From RGIG9041 sp045593905 (GTDB lineage Bacteria > Bacillota > Clostridia > Oscillospirales > QAKW01), in the NCBI GenBank assembly GCA_045593905.1, contig JAZNXL010000022.1:1-28508 (forward strand): a stretch of DNA of 28,508 nt, given 5' to 3'. The notes beneath the pieces are model-generated. The model was not told where the DNA came from. It was given only the letters and a program-made list of their open reading frames with translations, and did no database searches. The first letter of the stretch is position 1. Each line of letters opens with the position of its first letter. Shown one piece after another: positions 1 through 7,940 of the stretch. A program made the position numbers and the translations under genes.

Positions 1-42
1 TGCCTTCTTAAGGTTCAAGTCCTTTTCAAATTTCAATGCAAT

Positions 43-72
43 AAAAAAGGTACCCAAAAGGGTACCTTTTTT
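43..72. terminator. Bidirectional hairpin terminator next to tRNA-Pro
   Basis: A perfect inverted repeat has arms at 43-55 and 60-72, each holding GGTACCC or its complement plus six A or T, around an AAAA loop. The A/T tracts make it a plausible intrinsic terminator in both directions. On the minus strand it sits just after the tRNA-Pro 3' end. Confidence 0.8.
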
Positions 73-74
73 AT

Positions 75-150
75 TGGTCGGGATGACAGGACTTGAACCT
101 GCGGCATCCAGTTCCCAAAACTGGCGCGCTACCAACTGCGCCACATCCCG
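75..150 (-). tRNA. tRNA-Pro (anticodon UGG)
   Basis: The minus strand folds into a full cloverleaf. The acceptor strand CGGGATG pairs with CATCCCG, and the anticodon stem CCAGT/ACTGG carries the loop TTTGGGA, giving anticodon TGG for proline. The T arm contains GGTTCAAGTCC. The discriminator is A and the 3' CCA is encoded (75-77). The total is 76 nt. A hairpin terminator follows directly. It lies on the same strand as the EamA/GNAT/PstS-like operon, about 200 nt downstream, and could be read through from it or have its own promoter in 151-350. Confidence 0.95.
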
Positions 151-253
151 AATTTTTATTTAGTTGTAGAAAAATATGATACGCAGGGTTTACATTTACA
201 AAAAAACGAACTTGTGAGTTTTTTTAAAAAGGAGAACGCTGCGAGTGGGGATA

Positions 254-277
254 GGTATTTGCTGTAAGGCAAATGCC
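254..277. other. Short hairpin in the tRNA-Pro/transporter intergenic region
   Basis: GGTATTTGC (254-262) pairs with GCAAATGCC (269-277) over 9 bp with one G-T wobble and a 6-nt loop. No T-tract follows on either strand, so it is not a typical terminator. The rest of 151-350 shows no gene; it holds this hairpin and the partial tRNA copy at 302-315. Confidence 0.5.
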
Positions 278-301
278 ATAGAGTGAGCGGCAGTTCGACG
301 C

Positions 302-315
302 GCGCCACATCCCGA
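302..315 (-). repeat. 14-nt copy of the tRNA-Pro 5' end
   Basis: GCGCCACATCCCGA at 302-315 is identical to 138-151, which is the first 13 nt of tRNA-Pro (acceptor strand and start of the D arm) plus one flanking base, in the same orientation. The sequence beyond it does not continue as a tRNA. It may be a remnant of a deleted tRNA copy or an attachment-like duplication. Confidence 0.6.
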
Positions 316-350
316 CGACCTTAATATAATAGCACGAAAGTTTATAGTTG

Positions 351-1211
351 TCAATTTAGTTTTTTTAAATTTGGTGTTATTTCACTGACAAGTGCAGCGC
401 CGATTACAAGCAGTGCACCGAGAAATTGTGAGGGGCTTACATATTCGCCAAGCACAAACGCCGAAAACAGCACCGCGCTCGACGGGTCGATATAGCTTAT
501 AATTGCCGCGGTAGCCGCTTTTACCTTATCAAGCGCGCCAAAGTAGAGGGTATATGCAATGCCTGTATGCACTACGCACACCAGCGCCAAAAAGGCTATG
601 CCTTTTGGTGTAAACTGCATATTATTGCAGGTGAGCAGTCCGTAGGGGAGTGCGGCCATACCTGCCACTGCGAGTTGCAGTGATGTTTTTTGGTAGGCAT
701 CAACGTTGCCGATAAGTTTATTCAAAATTACAACCGTTGCGTAAAGCACAGCCGCGCCGAGTGCGAGCAGTATGCCTATTGCCCCCGAAACCTTACCGCC
801 AAACATACCTGACACAAGCATTGTACCGAGCATTGCAACCAAAACACACAGTGCGCGTTTTAGTGTTAGTTTTTCTTTAAACACAAAGATTGACGCGACC
901 GTTACAAACACAGGCGCCATATAGTAGCACACCGTTGCAACTGCAACCGAGGTATAGTTATACGCCTCAAAAAGCAGTACCCAGTTTATGCCCATAAGTG
1001 CGCCCGAAAGCAGTATCAGCGGCAGTTTTTGTGACTGTTTTACCGACTCAAAACCACTCTTTTTAATGGCTATGCAAAAAAACAGTATCGCCGCGCCGAA
1101 ACATCCGCGAAAAGCGGCGATTATGCCTGATGGCAGGCCTATTTGTTTTACGAAAATTCCAATGCTGCCCCAAATGAGCATTGATGTAAAAATGCTTAAC
1201 TTTGCCCTCAT
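351..1211 (-). CDS. EamA/DMT-family membrane transporter
   Basis: A 286-residue hydrophobic protein with two EamA-type halves and about ten membrane spans, as in drug/metabolite exporters of the DMT superfamily. The first half opens with a helix containing GSIGIFVKQ and continues through FRGCFGAAILFF. The second half includes AVLYATVVILNKL and ends in the typical SPSQFLGALLVIGAALVSE helix. The ATG at 1211 was chosen because the preceding gene stops at 1213-1215, a near-coupled arrangement with GAGG just upstream. A longer reading to 1283 would run deep into the preceding gene and add a non-transporter leader. It is the last gene of a minus-strand operon. The substrate cannot be told from sequence; amino acids or other small metabolites are common for this family. 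Confidence 0.85.
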   Translation of the reverse strand: MRAKLSIFTSMLIWGSIGIFVKQIGLPSGIIAAFRGCFGAAILFFCIAIKKSGFESVKQSQKLPLILLSGALMGINWVLLFEAYNYTSVAVATVCYYMAPVFVTVASIFVFKEKLTLKRALCVLVAMLGTMLVSGMFGGKVSGAIGILLALGAAVLYATVVILNKLIGNVDAYQKTSLQLAVAGMAALPYGLLTCNNMQFTPKGIAFLALVCVVHTGIAYTLYFGALDKVKAATAAIISYIDPSSAVLFSAFVLGEYVSPSQFLGALLVIGAALVSEITPNLKKLN

Positions 1212-1212
1212 A

Positions 1213-1698
1213 CTATGCCTCGCAATACTGGTATGCAATACGCGGCGAGCCGTTGGCAAGGTAAATGATTCCGCACTCTTCAAAGCCGTGTTTTGTTAAA
1301 AGGTGTTGCATAATTTTGTTGTCGTGGTGGGTATCGCACTTAAGGTTACGGCACTTTGATTTGCAAAAAGCGATAAGTGTATCCATAACGCCTTTTACGG
1401 TGCCGTCACTTGCAACGCGGTGGATAACGCCATAGGGGAATGCGTTTTTCCACACACCGTCGATTTTTTTGTAGGTGGGGTCCTCACACTCTTTAAAAAA
1501 GAAAACACCGCAAATTTTACCGTCGTGGGTTATTTTGTAAAGGCTATCGTCTAAAATATCCATTTCGACAATTTGTTTTGACGGATGGCCTTTTTTCCAT
1601 TGATTAGGATTGCCTGTTTTGTCCATAATATCTTTAGCGGCGGCATAGACTTGCATAATGTTTTCGATATCGCTTAAAGTTGCTTTTGAAATTTCCAT
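1213..1698 (-). CDS. GNAT-family N-acetyltransferase
   Basis: A 161-residue protein with the GNAT layout. An N-terminal strand and helix (EISKATLSDIENIMQVY) come first. A central pair of strands follows (ITHDGKICGVFFFKE). Next is the acetyl-CoA region VIHRVASDGTVKGVMDTLIAFC, with a degenerate R/Q-x-x-G-x-G/A loop. The C-terminal strand and helix contain CDTHHDNKIMQHLLTKHGFEECGIIY. Related clostridial proteins are annotated only as GNAT acetyltransferases and the acceptor is unknown. It lies 18 nt after the PstS-like gene and ends 1 nt before the ATG of the DMT transporter, so the three are very likely one transcript. The ribosome binding site is weak (AAGG). Confidence 0.85.
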   Translation of the reverse strand: MEISKATLSDIENIMQVYAAAKDIMDKTGNPNQWKKGHPSKQIVEMDILDDSLYKITHDGKICGVFFFKECEDPTYKKIDGVWKNAFPYGVIHRVASDGTVKGVMDTLIAFCKSKCRNLKCDTHHDNKIMQHLLTKHGFEECGIIYLANGSPRIAYQYCEA

Positions 1699-1716
1699 AA
1701 TAAAAACCTTAAAATA

Positions 1717-2910
1717 TTATTTTGAAAGCGGGGTATACCCTGTCATTTCAATAATCTTTTGACCTTGTTGTCCTGTTATCCAATTAAGTAGTTTTAGTGT
1801 GTTTTGGTCGGCGTCCTTTCTTGTAACGGCGTAAAAATTTGAGGCAAGTGGGTATTTACCGTTTTCAATGTTTTCAAGGCTTGGGTAAACACCGTTGACA
1901 CTGACTAATTTGATTTGGTTGTTTTTTACCATTTTTGTAGTATAGAACCTAAACGAGTAGCCTATAGCATTTTTATAGTTTTTATAATCTGCTGTTTTGG
2001 TTATAATGCCGCCCATACCGTCTACAACGTCCTGCTGCGGCGCGGCCATGAGATTTTTCCCTGACATAAGTTTTTTTAGTGTTGACTGGCTGCCACTTCC
2101 CTCGTCACGCTGAAAGGCTTTTATTTTGCCAAGGTGGTCAACACCGAGCTCGGACCAGTTTGTTACCTCTCCGGAGTATATATTTTGAATATCCTCAAGC
2201 GAGATGTTATCTAAAGGATTTTTACCGTTGACAAAAAACACAAACCCCTCTTTACCGATAGGAGTAAAAACAAGCTCAACACCGTTGTCCTTTGCAAACT
2301 GCTGTTGCTCATCAGAAGGGAGTGCGGCGAAGATAATATCGGCATCCCCCGTTACAATGTTTTGATACGCTTGTGTTGTGGTAGAGCATTTTACAATTTC
2401 ACTTGTATATGCGTTTGTGGTATCAAGCGTTTGTTTTGGATATACAGCTTTTGCAAAAGCCGAATAGATAGGATAAAGTGCCGTTGCGCCGTCCATAACA
2501 GGCAGGTCGGTTGTTAAGGTGAGCTGTGATTGTTCGTTTAAGGTGACTGCCTCGGAGTTGTCTGCGTACGGTGCGTATGACAAAAGCAGTTTATCGCTCT
2601 CGGTAACTGTTCCAATACTGTCAACATGGTTTTGATAAGCGATGATTGATATAAAAACAGCGATACAAACACCCAAAACCGAACAAAGCGGAATATACCA
2701 GCGTTTTAGCTTTATAAACCCGCATAATGCGCCGATAATTGCGGTTTCAATGATAACTGCAATAATTACCATTAACAGTAAATAAATATTAGCGTTTATA
2801 TCAGTAAAAAAGAAAACAACTGCTATGTAAATAACTGCGCAAAACAGCATAAGTGCCGATGCTGCGGCTATTAAAACCTTTGAGATATTTAATAATATTT
2901 TTTTAAGCAT
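1717..2910 (-). CDS. Membrane-anchored PstS-like (PBP superfamily) substrate-binding protein
   Basis: A 397-residue protein. Residues about 10-36, 41-66 and 71-92 form three hydrophobic helices. The rest is a periplasmic-binding-protein-like domain of the phosphate-binding (PstS) type. Visible PstS-like signatures are DGATALYP (140-147), the anion-loop motif RDEGSGSQST (268-277), and EGFVFFVNGKNPLDNISLEDIQNIYSG, typical of the hinge region. Normal PstS proteins are lipoproteins or have one signal peptide. The three-helix anchor is unusual, and no pstC, pstA or pstB lies in the window. It may be an anion sensor or scavenger rather than a transporter subunit (inference). It is the first gene of the operon and has its own promoter at 2944-2972. 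The start ATG at 2910 is preceded by GAGG. Confidence 0.8.
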   Translation of the reverse strand: MLKKILLNISKVLIAAASALMLFCAVIYIAVVFFFTDINANIYLLLMVIIAVIIETAIIGALCGFIKLKRWYIPLCSVLGVCIAVFISIIAYQNHVDSIGTVTESDKLLLSYAPYADNSEAVTLNEQSQLTLTTDLPVMDGATALYPIYSAFAKAVYPKQTLDTTNAYTSEIVKCSTTTQAYQNIVTGDADIIFAALPSDEQQQFAKDNGVELVFTPIGKEGFVFFVNGKNPLDNISLEDIQNIYSGEVTNWSELGVDHLGKIKAFQRDEGSGSQSTLKKLMSGKNLMAAPQQDVVDGMGGIITKTADYKNYKNAIGYSFRFYTTKMVKNNQIKLVSVNGVYPSLENIENGKYPLASNFYAVTRKDADQNTLKLLNWITGQQGQKIIEMTGYTPLSK

Positions 2911-2943
2911 AAAAAACCTCGAAAAATAAAAACTTATGTTAGA

Positions 2944-2972
2944 ATTATATCACAATGAAATTAGCATTACAA
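2944..2972 (-). promoter_or_regulatory. Promoter of the PstS-like/GNAT/DMT operon
   Basis: On the minus strand, -35 TTGTAA (2967-2972) and -10 TATAAT (2944-2949) are separated by 17 nt. The -10 lies 33 nt before the ATG at 2910. Its -35 is 2 nt from the -35 of the divergent thrS promoter. Confidence 0.65.
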
Positions 2973-2974
2973 CA

Positions 2975-3003
2975 TTGACAAACTAAAATTATAAATATAT
3001 AAT
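2975..3003 (+). promoter_or_regulatory. Consensus promoter of the thrS leader
   Basis: TTGACA (2975-2980), a 17-nt spacer and TATAAT (2998-3003) make a perfect sigma-A consensus. Predicted transcription start is near 3010, just before the T-box stem I. Confidence 0.85.
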
Positions 3004-3009
3004 AATCTA

Positions 3010-3214
3010 AAGGCTGTGATAAAAAAGTCGCCGAAAGTACGCTACAGAGAGGGTAACCGTGGCTGAAAGTTACCTGCGGAGGATAGGATAAGATACCATT
3101 TTTTGAGCCGCGCTTTTGCGCCGCGTGATTGCGTTAAAGATTAAAGAGATAAATCCAAGGTGGAACCGTGTAAATTTTTGCACCCTTGACAGTTGTTAAG
3201 GTGTGCTTTTTTAT
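3010..3214 (+). promoter_or_regulatory. Threonine T-box leader (antitermination riboswitch) of thrS
   Basis: A leader of about 200 nt before thrS with the T-box core AAGGTGGAACCGTG (3157-3170). The stem I region includes an AGTA element (about 3036-3039) and a specifier-loop candidate ACC (3095-3097, Thr) followed by A. The terminator helix pairs GCAC and CCTT (3180-3187) with AAGG and GTGC (3198-3206, one bulged T), followed by a T-run. CCTTG (3184-3188) can instead pair with CAAGG of the T-box, giving the antiterminator. The base after UGG in the T-box is A, matching a U discriminator as in Bacillus tRNA-Thr. Uncharged tRNA-Thr should allow readthrough into thrS. Confidence 0.9.
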
Positions 3215-3230
3215 TTTTAGGAGGACTGTA

Positions 3231-4994
3231 ATGAAGGTTATTTACAACAACGGTGTGGCTGACCAATGCCCACCCGAAGAAGAATTACACATACTGCGCC
3301 ACTCGGCTGCGCATATACTTGCGCAGGCTGTTAAGCGCCTTTACCCCAATGCTATGTTTGCATACGGACCTGCAAACGAAAAGGGTTTTTACTACGACGT
3401 TGACCTCGGCGACGAAAAGCTTACCGACGAGGACTTACAAAAAATTGAGCAGGAGATGCGCAAAATCGTAAAAGAAAACCTGCCGATAAAACCGTTCACA
3501 CTCCCGCGTGACGAGGCTGTTGAGTTTATGAAGAGCCGCGGTGAAAAGTACAAGGTTGAGCATATTGGCGACCTTGACGACGATGCCGTTATCACATTTT
3601 ACCAGCAGGGCGACTACGTGGATATGTGTGTTGGTCCGCATATTTGCTACACAAAGGCATTAAAGGCTTTTAAAATTACCGCTCAATCAGGCGCTTACTG
3701 GAAAAACGACAGTAACAACAAAATGCTTACTCGTATTAAAGGTATTGCGTTCCAGAACAACGAGCAGCTCGAAGAGTACCTCAAGCTTTTAGAAGAAGCT
3801 GAAAAGCGTGACCACCGCAGAATCGGTAAAGAGATGGGGCTATTTATGTTTGCCGAAGAAGCACCCGGCTTTCCTTTCTTTTTACCAAAGGGTATGACTC
3901 TTAAAAACACACTTATTGATTACTGGCGTTCGATTCATACACGCGAAAACTACGTTGAGGTTTCAACACCGCTTATTATGAACCGCAAATTGTGGGAGAC
4001 AAGCGGGCACTGGGACCACTACAAAAACAATATGTACTCAACACTTATTGATGATGAGACGTTTTGTATTAAGCCTATGAACTGCCCCGGCGGTGTTATG
4101 GTTTACCGCTCGGTACCGCACAGCTATCGAGAACTGCCTATGCGCGTTGGCGAGCTTGGTCTTGTTCACCGTCACGAGCTTAAAGGCGCACTTCACGGAC
4201 TTTTCCGTGTACGCTGCTTTACTCAGGACGATGCGCATATCTTTATGCGCCGTGAGCAAATTACCGACGAGATTATGAATGTCGTTCACCTTATTAACGA
4301 GGTTTATGAGAAGTTTGGATTCAAGTACTCGGTTGAGCTTTCAACACGTCCTGAAGACAGCATGGGCTCTGATGAGGACTGGGAAGCAGCAACAAACGGT
4401 CTTAAGAGCGCACTTGAGCGACTTGGTCTTGAGTACACAATAAACGAAGGTGACGGCGCGTTCTACGGTCCTAAGATTGACTTCCATCTTGAAGACAGCC
4501 TTGGAAGAACATGGCAATGCGGTACTATTCAGCTCGACTTCCAGATGCCTATTAACTTTGAGCTTGAGTATGTTGATGAAAAAGGCGAAAAACAACGCCC
4601 GATTATGATTCACCGCGTTTGCTTTGGCTCTATTGAAAGATTTATCGGTATTCTTACCGAGCATTATGCAGGTAAGTATCCCGTATGGCTTGCACCGGTA
4701 CAGGCAAAGGTGCTCCTCGTTAGTGAAAAGAGCGCTGAGTACGGCACAAAGGTTTACGAGGCATTAAGACAAGCAGGCGTAAGATGCGAGCTTGATGCGA
4801 GAAATGAAAAAATCGGTTATATGATTCGTGAAGCACAGATGGTTGACCGCGTTCCGTATATGCTTATTATCGGTCAGCAAGAGATTGCCAACGGTACAGT
4901 TTCGGTACGCTACCGCGATACTGCAAAAACAGAAGAAATGTCACTTGAGCAGTTTATCGAAAAAATCACAACCGAAACAAAAGAAAGAATATAA
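3231..4994 (+). CDS. thrS: Threonine--tRNA ligase lacking the TGS domain
   Basis: A class II synthetase that charges tRNA-Thr. The 587 residues start at the ATG preceded by AGGAGG; an in-frame TTG at 3186 lies inside the T-box terminator and is rejected. The usual N-terminal TGS domain (about 60 residues) is absent, because the editing domain begins almost at once. The editing motif H24-x3-H28 and C133-x3-H137 are both present, so serine proofreading is likely kept. The catalytic core has zinc ligands C285, H336 and H461. Motif 2 reads RHELKGALHGLFRVRCFTQDD, and motif 3 is within RPIMIHRVCFGSIERFIGIL. The anticodon-binding domain is C-terminal (LAPVQAKVLLVSE onward). Full-length family members are about 640 residues. 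Expression is controlled by the Thr T-box directly upstream. Confidence 0.96.
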   Translation: MKVIYNNGVADQCPPEEELHILRHSAAHILAQAVKRLYPNAMFAYGPANEKGFYYDVDLGDEKLTDEDLQKIEQEMRKIVKENLPIKPFTLPRDEAVEFMKSRGEKYKVEHIGDLDDDAVITFYQQGDYVDMCVGPHICYTKALKAFKITAQSGAYWKNDSNNKMLTRIKGIAFQNNEQLEEYLKLLEEAEKRDHRRIGKEMGLFMFAEEAPGFPFFLPKGMTLKNTLIDYWRSIHTRENYVEVSTPLIMNRKLWETSGHWDHYKNNMYSTLIDDETFCIKPMNCPGGVMVYRSVPHSYRELPMRVGELGLVHRHELKGALHGLFRVRCFTQDDAHIFMRREQITDEIMNVVHLINEVYEKFGFKYSVELSTRPEDSMGSDEDWEAATNGLKSALERLGLEYTINEGDGAFYGPKIDFHLEDSLGRTWQCGTIQLDFQMPINFELEYVDEKGEKQRPIMIHRVCFGSIERFIGILTEHYAGKYPVWLAPVQAKVLLVSEKSAEYGTKVYEALRQAGVRCELDARNEKIGYMIREAQMVDRVPYMLIIGQQEIANGTVSVRYRDTAKTEEMSLEQFIEKITTETKERI

Positions 4995-5000
4995 CAAAAA

Positions 5001-5033
5001 AGAGAGAGTTGTCACGGCTCTCTCTTAATTTTT
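5001..5033 (+). terminator. thrS terminator
   Basis: AGAGAGAG (5001-5008) pairs with CTCTCTCT (5018-5025) around a 9-nt loop and is followed by TTAATTTTT. It lies 6 nt after the thrS stop codon. Confidence 0.8.
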
Positions 5034-5039
5034 AAAAGA

Positions 5040-5068
5040 AAAACCGCAAGAATAAATCTTGCGGTTTT
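5040..5068 (-). terminator. Terminator of the GlpA-like redox operon
   Basis: AAAACCGCAAG (5040-5050) pairs with CTTGCGGTTTT (5058-5068) around a 7-nt loop. On the minus strand it directly follows the CofE-like gene and is followed by a U-rich tail. It may work in both directions. Confidence 0.8.
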
Positions 5069-5072
5069 AATA

Positions 5073-6272
5073 TTATTCAGCTGTATAGTTATCAAAATAA
5101 CCTTGGATATATACAAACGGAGTGCCCTTGTCACCTGAACCTGATGTAAGGTCGCAGAGTGAACCGATAAGGTCGGTAAGACGGCGGGGAGTTGTACCCT
5201 GTGAAACCATATTACCAACAAGGCTTTGTGTTTCGTCTTTTGCGGCGATTTTGTTTTTGATAGCGGTTTTGAGTTCTTCACCGCTGAGGTTTGCAAAATC
5301 GTTATCAGCAAGGTATTTGAGCTTAAGCTCGTTGGGTGTACCCTCAAGACCGGGGGTGTATGCAGGTGATACAACCGGGTCAGCAAGCTCCCAAATTTTA
5401 CCTACGGGGTCTTTGAAAGCGCCGTCGCCGTAAACCATAACCTCAACGCACTTGCCTGTTTTGTCAAGAAGGCGTTTTTGGATATCGTCAACAAGGTCCT
5501 GACACTCGCGGGGGAAGAGTTTGATTTTGTTTTCGGTTGATTTGTTTGAACCGAGAAGACCATACTTTTCGTTGTAACCGCTGTTACCGATAGGTGCGCT
5601 CATAATCTGGTCCATACCGTAAACGATTTCGGCACCTGCTTCTTTTAAGATGCGTCTTGTGCGGAATCTTGTATGAATGTCGCAGTTAAGAACTTTTTTG
5701 GTATATTTAAGAATTGCTGTGGGGTTGTTTGCAAACACAAACTCAACCTCGGCGCCGCTTTCTTTAACGAGTTGCTCGTAGTACTCAACGTAGTCCATAC
5801 CTGTGAAGGGGTGCTTTTCGTAGCCAAAAAGCTCACGGTATTTTTTAACGTCGAGAACGTCTGAGAAGGGGTTAACACCCGTCTCGTCGATTTTGTCGGG
5901 GTTTACAAGATTGTTACCAACCTCGTCACCGGGGTAGCTAAGCATAATAACGACCTTATCACAGCCCTTTGCGATACCGCGAAGACAGATTGAAAAACGG
6001 TTACGGCTGAGAATGGGGAGGATAACGCCAACAGTGCCGCCGCCAAACTTGTTGCGAACGTCCTTAGCGATATCATCAACAGTAACATAGTTATTTTGAA
6101 CACGTGCCACGATAGATTCGGTTATTGCAATAATGTCGCGGTCGCGAACAGTAAAGTCACCGTTTTCAACAGCTTGCATAATGCAATCAACTACGATTTG
6201 CGCAAGGTCATCGTTCTCGCGGATAATGGGAGCGCGAAGGCCTCTTGAAACAGTACCTATCATTCTACTCAT
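5073..6272 (-). CDS. CofE-like protein (F420-0:L-glutamate ligase family)
   Basis: A 399-residue protein resembling the coenzyme F420-0:gamma-glutamyl ligase family (CofE). Family-like stretches include MIGTVSRGLRAPII near the N-terminus and VRDRDIIAITESIVARVQNN. Later come HTRFRTRRILKEAGAE, YGLLGSNKSTENKIKLFPR, VMVYGDGAFKDPVGK and the C-terminal TPRRLTDLIGSLCDLTSGSGDKG. In methanogens and actinobacteria CofE adds glutamate to F420, but close clostridial relatives are longer and occur where no F420 biosynthesis is known, so the true substrate is unknown. It is the last gene of the redox operon, 37 nt after the DUF1667 gene. The ATG at 6272 (MSRMIG) was chosen because AAAGG lies about 12 nt upstream. 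A TTG at 6284 is less likely. Confidence 0.8.
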   Translation of the reverse strand: MSRMIGTVSRGLRAPIIRENDDLAQIVVDCIMQAVENGDFTVRDRDIIAITESIVARVQNNYVTVDDIAKDVRNKFGGGTVGVILPILSRNRFSICLRGIAKGCDKVVIMLSYPGDEVGNNLVNPDKIDETGVNPFSDVLDVKKYRELFGYEKHPFTGMDYVEYYEQLVKESGAEVEFVFANNPTAILKYTKKVLNCDIHTRFRTRRILKEAGAEIVYGMDQIMSAPIGNSGYNEKYGLLGSNKSTENKIKLFPRECQDLVDDIQKRLLDKTGKCVEVMVYGDGAFKDPVGKIWELADPVVSPAYTPGLEGTPNELKLKYLADNDFANLSGEELKTAIKNKIAAKDETQSLVGNMVSQGTTPRRLTDLIGSLCDLTSGSGDKGTPFVYIQGYFDNYTAE

Positions 6273-6309
6273 TTTAATACACAACCTTTTTTTAAAAATT
6301 TTCCACTAC

Positions 6310-6657
6310 TTATTTTACTGCTTTTGTTGCCAATATGTCAACACCTGTATCGCAAATATTTGAAATAATTACATCGTGCATATTTACAGGGAGCGATACT
6401 TTTGTTGCGCGGATTACTTCCATACAGTCAAAAAGCTTATCTTTGGGTAAAGGCTCTTTTGAACGAACGGGTAAAAGTTCACCGTCAGCTAAAACAGTAG
6501 TTGTAAGGATACGAACGGGGTTTGAAAACTCAGCAGTAGCATAGGTAATGCCGCGTTTACAGCCGTAGTTTTCAATTGAAACTATATTAGTGCCTTCGCC
6601 CTCAACTATTATATGACAGCCACGGGGACATACTGTACAAATTATTTCTTTAATCAT
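6310..6657 (-). CDS. DUF1667 protein, small Cys-rich partner of GlpA-like oxidoreductases
   Basis: A 115-residue protein of the DUF1667 family. The N-terminus carries C7-x2-C10-P-R-G-C14 and a further C33 in YGCKRG, a likely metal or iron-sulfur site. The C-terminal half (VRSKEPLPKDKLFDCMEVIRATKVSLPVNMHDVIISNICDTGVDILAT) is typical of the family. DUF1667 genes usually follow a GlpA-like dehydrogenase and an FAD/NAD oxidoreductase, as here. By analogy it may act as a small electron-transfer or assembly subunit of an anaerobic glycerol-3-phosphate dehydrogenase-like complex. The biochemical role is not established. The ATG at 6657 has a strong GGAGGG site and lies 4 nt after the stop of the upstream gene. 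A longer reading would overlap that gene. Confidence 0.85.
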   Translation of the reverse strand: MIKEIICTVCPRGCHIIVEGEGTNIVSIENYGCKRGITYATAEFSNPVRILTTTVLADGELLPVRSKEPLPKDKLFDCMEVIRATKVSLPVNMHDVIISNICDTGVDILATKAVK

Positions 6658-6661
6658 AGTA

Positions 6662-7924
6662 TTAACCCTCCTTAACAACTTCGACCGTAATGTTATCGCC
6701 CGAGAGCTTGGAAACTTCTACCGTAAGGTTGTTCATTTCGCCGGGGTTTACGCGAAGTTCTCTCTTTTTAGCAATAATCTCGTCGCCGCATTTTGCATAA
6801 AGTGTTACGTTTTCTTGGGGAGCAAGTACTCTGAAATAGAGAGTTACTTTTTCGCCCTTTTCGTTTGCATCAATGCACTGCGGGCAAAGATAACGAACGT
6901 TTGTGCCTGTTACGCACTTAACGATGTTTTGCTCGCCGTCTAACTTACCAAGAGCGTATTTTGCAGCGTATTTACCTGCAACGGCACTCTCTTCACTAAC
7001 GTTATCAACAAGGTCGTTAACGTGAACAACGTTACCGCAAGCAAAAACTGATTTTGCTGATGTTTGCATATATTGGTTAACTGCAGGACCGTTTGTGATG
7101 GGGTTGATTTCGATGCCTGCTTTACGGGTGAGCTCGTTTTCGGGTAAAAGACCAACCGAGAATAAAACGGTGTCGCACTCAACAAACTCTTCTTTATCAA
7201 GAATGGGGCGTTTGTTCTCGTCAACAGGAGCAACGTAAACGCCGCTAACACGTGTGTCACCAACAATACGGGTGATTGTGTGTGAAAGCTTGAGCGGAAT
7301 ACCAAAGTCGTCAAGGCACTGTACACGGTTACGTGTAAGACCTGCAAGGTAGTCCATAAGCTCAACAACCATAACAACCTTTGCACCCTCGAGTGACATA
7401 CGACGAGCCATAATCATACCGATGTCGCCTGAGCCGAGGATAACAACCTTTTTACCAACCATAATGTTCTGGCGGTTAACAAGGCGTTGTGCAGAGCCTG
7501 CAGTGTAAAGACCTGAAGGACGTGTGCCGGGAACCATAATACCTGCGCGGGTTCTTTCGCGGCAACCCATAGCGAGTACGATACTGCCTGCTTTGATGCA
7601 TGAAAGACCGTATTCTCTACCTGTTGCAATAACTTCGTTTGTTTCGTGGTTTATTTCAAGTACCATTGAGTCGAGCATATACTCAACACCGAGCTCGTTT
7701 GCGCGGTCTACGAATCTTGAATAGTATTCGGGACCTGTAAGCTCTTCGCTAAAGCGTTTAAGGCCAAAGCCGGGGTGGATACATTGTTGTAAAATACCGC
7801 CAAGGGCATTGTCGCGCTCAATAATAACAACTTTTTGTGCGCCTTCTTCTTTTGCTGCGATAGCAGCAGCAAGACCTGCAGGACCGCCGCCGATAACAGC
7901 AACATCACAATTAATATAATTCAT
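6662..7924 (-). CDS. FAD/NAD(P)-dependent oxidoreductase paired with the GlpA-like enzyme
   Basis: A 420-residue two-dinucleotide-binding-domain flavoprotein. The FAD site is VIGGGPAG near residues 10-17. The conserved GCRERTR lies at about 120-126, and the NAD(P)-binding G-S-G-x-I-G is at 164-169. The second FAD motif lies near SVFACGNVV (292-300). After that, a roughly 80-residue C-terminal extension carries C347-P-Q-C350 and a beta-rich tail. This is the usual partner of GlpA-like and DUF1667 proteins in Clostridia, probably passing electrons between the dehydrogenase flavin and NAD(P) or an iron-sulfur carrier (inference). It starts 16 nt after the GlpA-like stop with a good AGGAG site, and the DUF1667 gene follows after 4 nt, so co-translation is likely. 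Confidence 0.9.
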   Translation of the reverse strand: MNYINCDVAVIGGGPAGLAAAIAAKEEGAQKVVIIERDNALGGILQQCIHPGFGLKRFSEELTGPEYYSRFVDRANELGVEYMLDSMVLEINHETNEVIATGREYGLSCIKAGSIVLAMGCRERTRAGIMVPGTRPSGLYTAGSAQRLVNRQNIMVGKKVVILGSGDIGMIMARRMSLEGAKVVMVVELMDYLAGLTRNRVQCLDDFGIPLKLSHTITRIVGDTRVSGVYVAPVDENKRPILDKEEFVECDTVLFSVGLLPENELTRKAGIEINPITNGPAVNQYMQTSAKSVFACGNVVHVNDLVDNVSEESAVAGKYAAKYALGKLDGEQNIVKCVTGTNVRYLCPQCIDANEKGEKVTLYFRVLAPQENVTLYAKCGDEIIAKKRELRVNPGEMNNLTVEVSKLSGDNITVEVVKEG

Positions 7925-7940
7925 ATTGCTATCTCCTTTC

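Noticed and set aside
8..40. Possible 3' part of a tRNA on the plus strand (GGTTCAAGTCC resembles a T arm)
   Set aside because: Only four T-stem pairs form, no CCA or GC-rich acceptor strand follows, and the 5' part lies outside the window.
1211..1283. Longer N-terminus of the EamA/DMT transporter
   Set aside because: It would overlap the GNAT gene by 71 nt and adds a non-membrane leader; the ATG at 1211 is coupled to the GNAT stop.
3186..3230. Extended thrS start at TTG 3186
   Set aside because: It lies inside the T-box terminator stem; the ATG at 3231 has a strong AGGAGG site and gives a normal editing-domain start.
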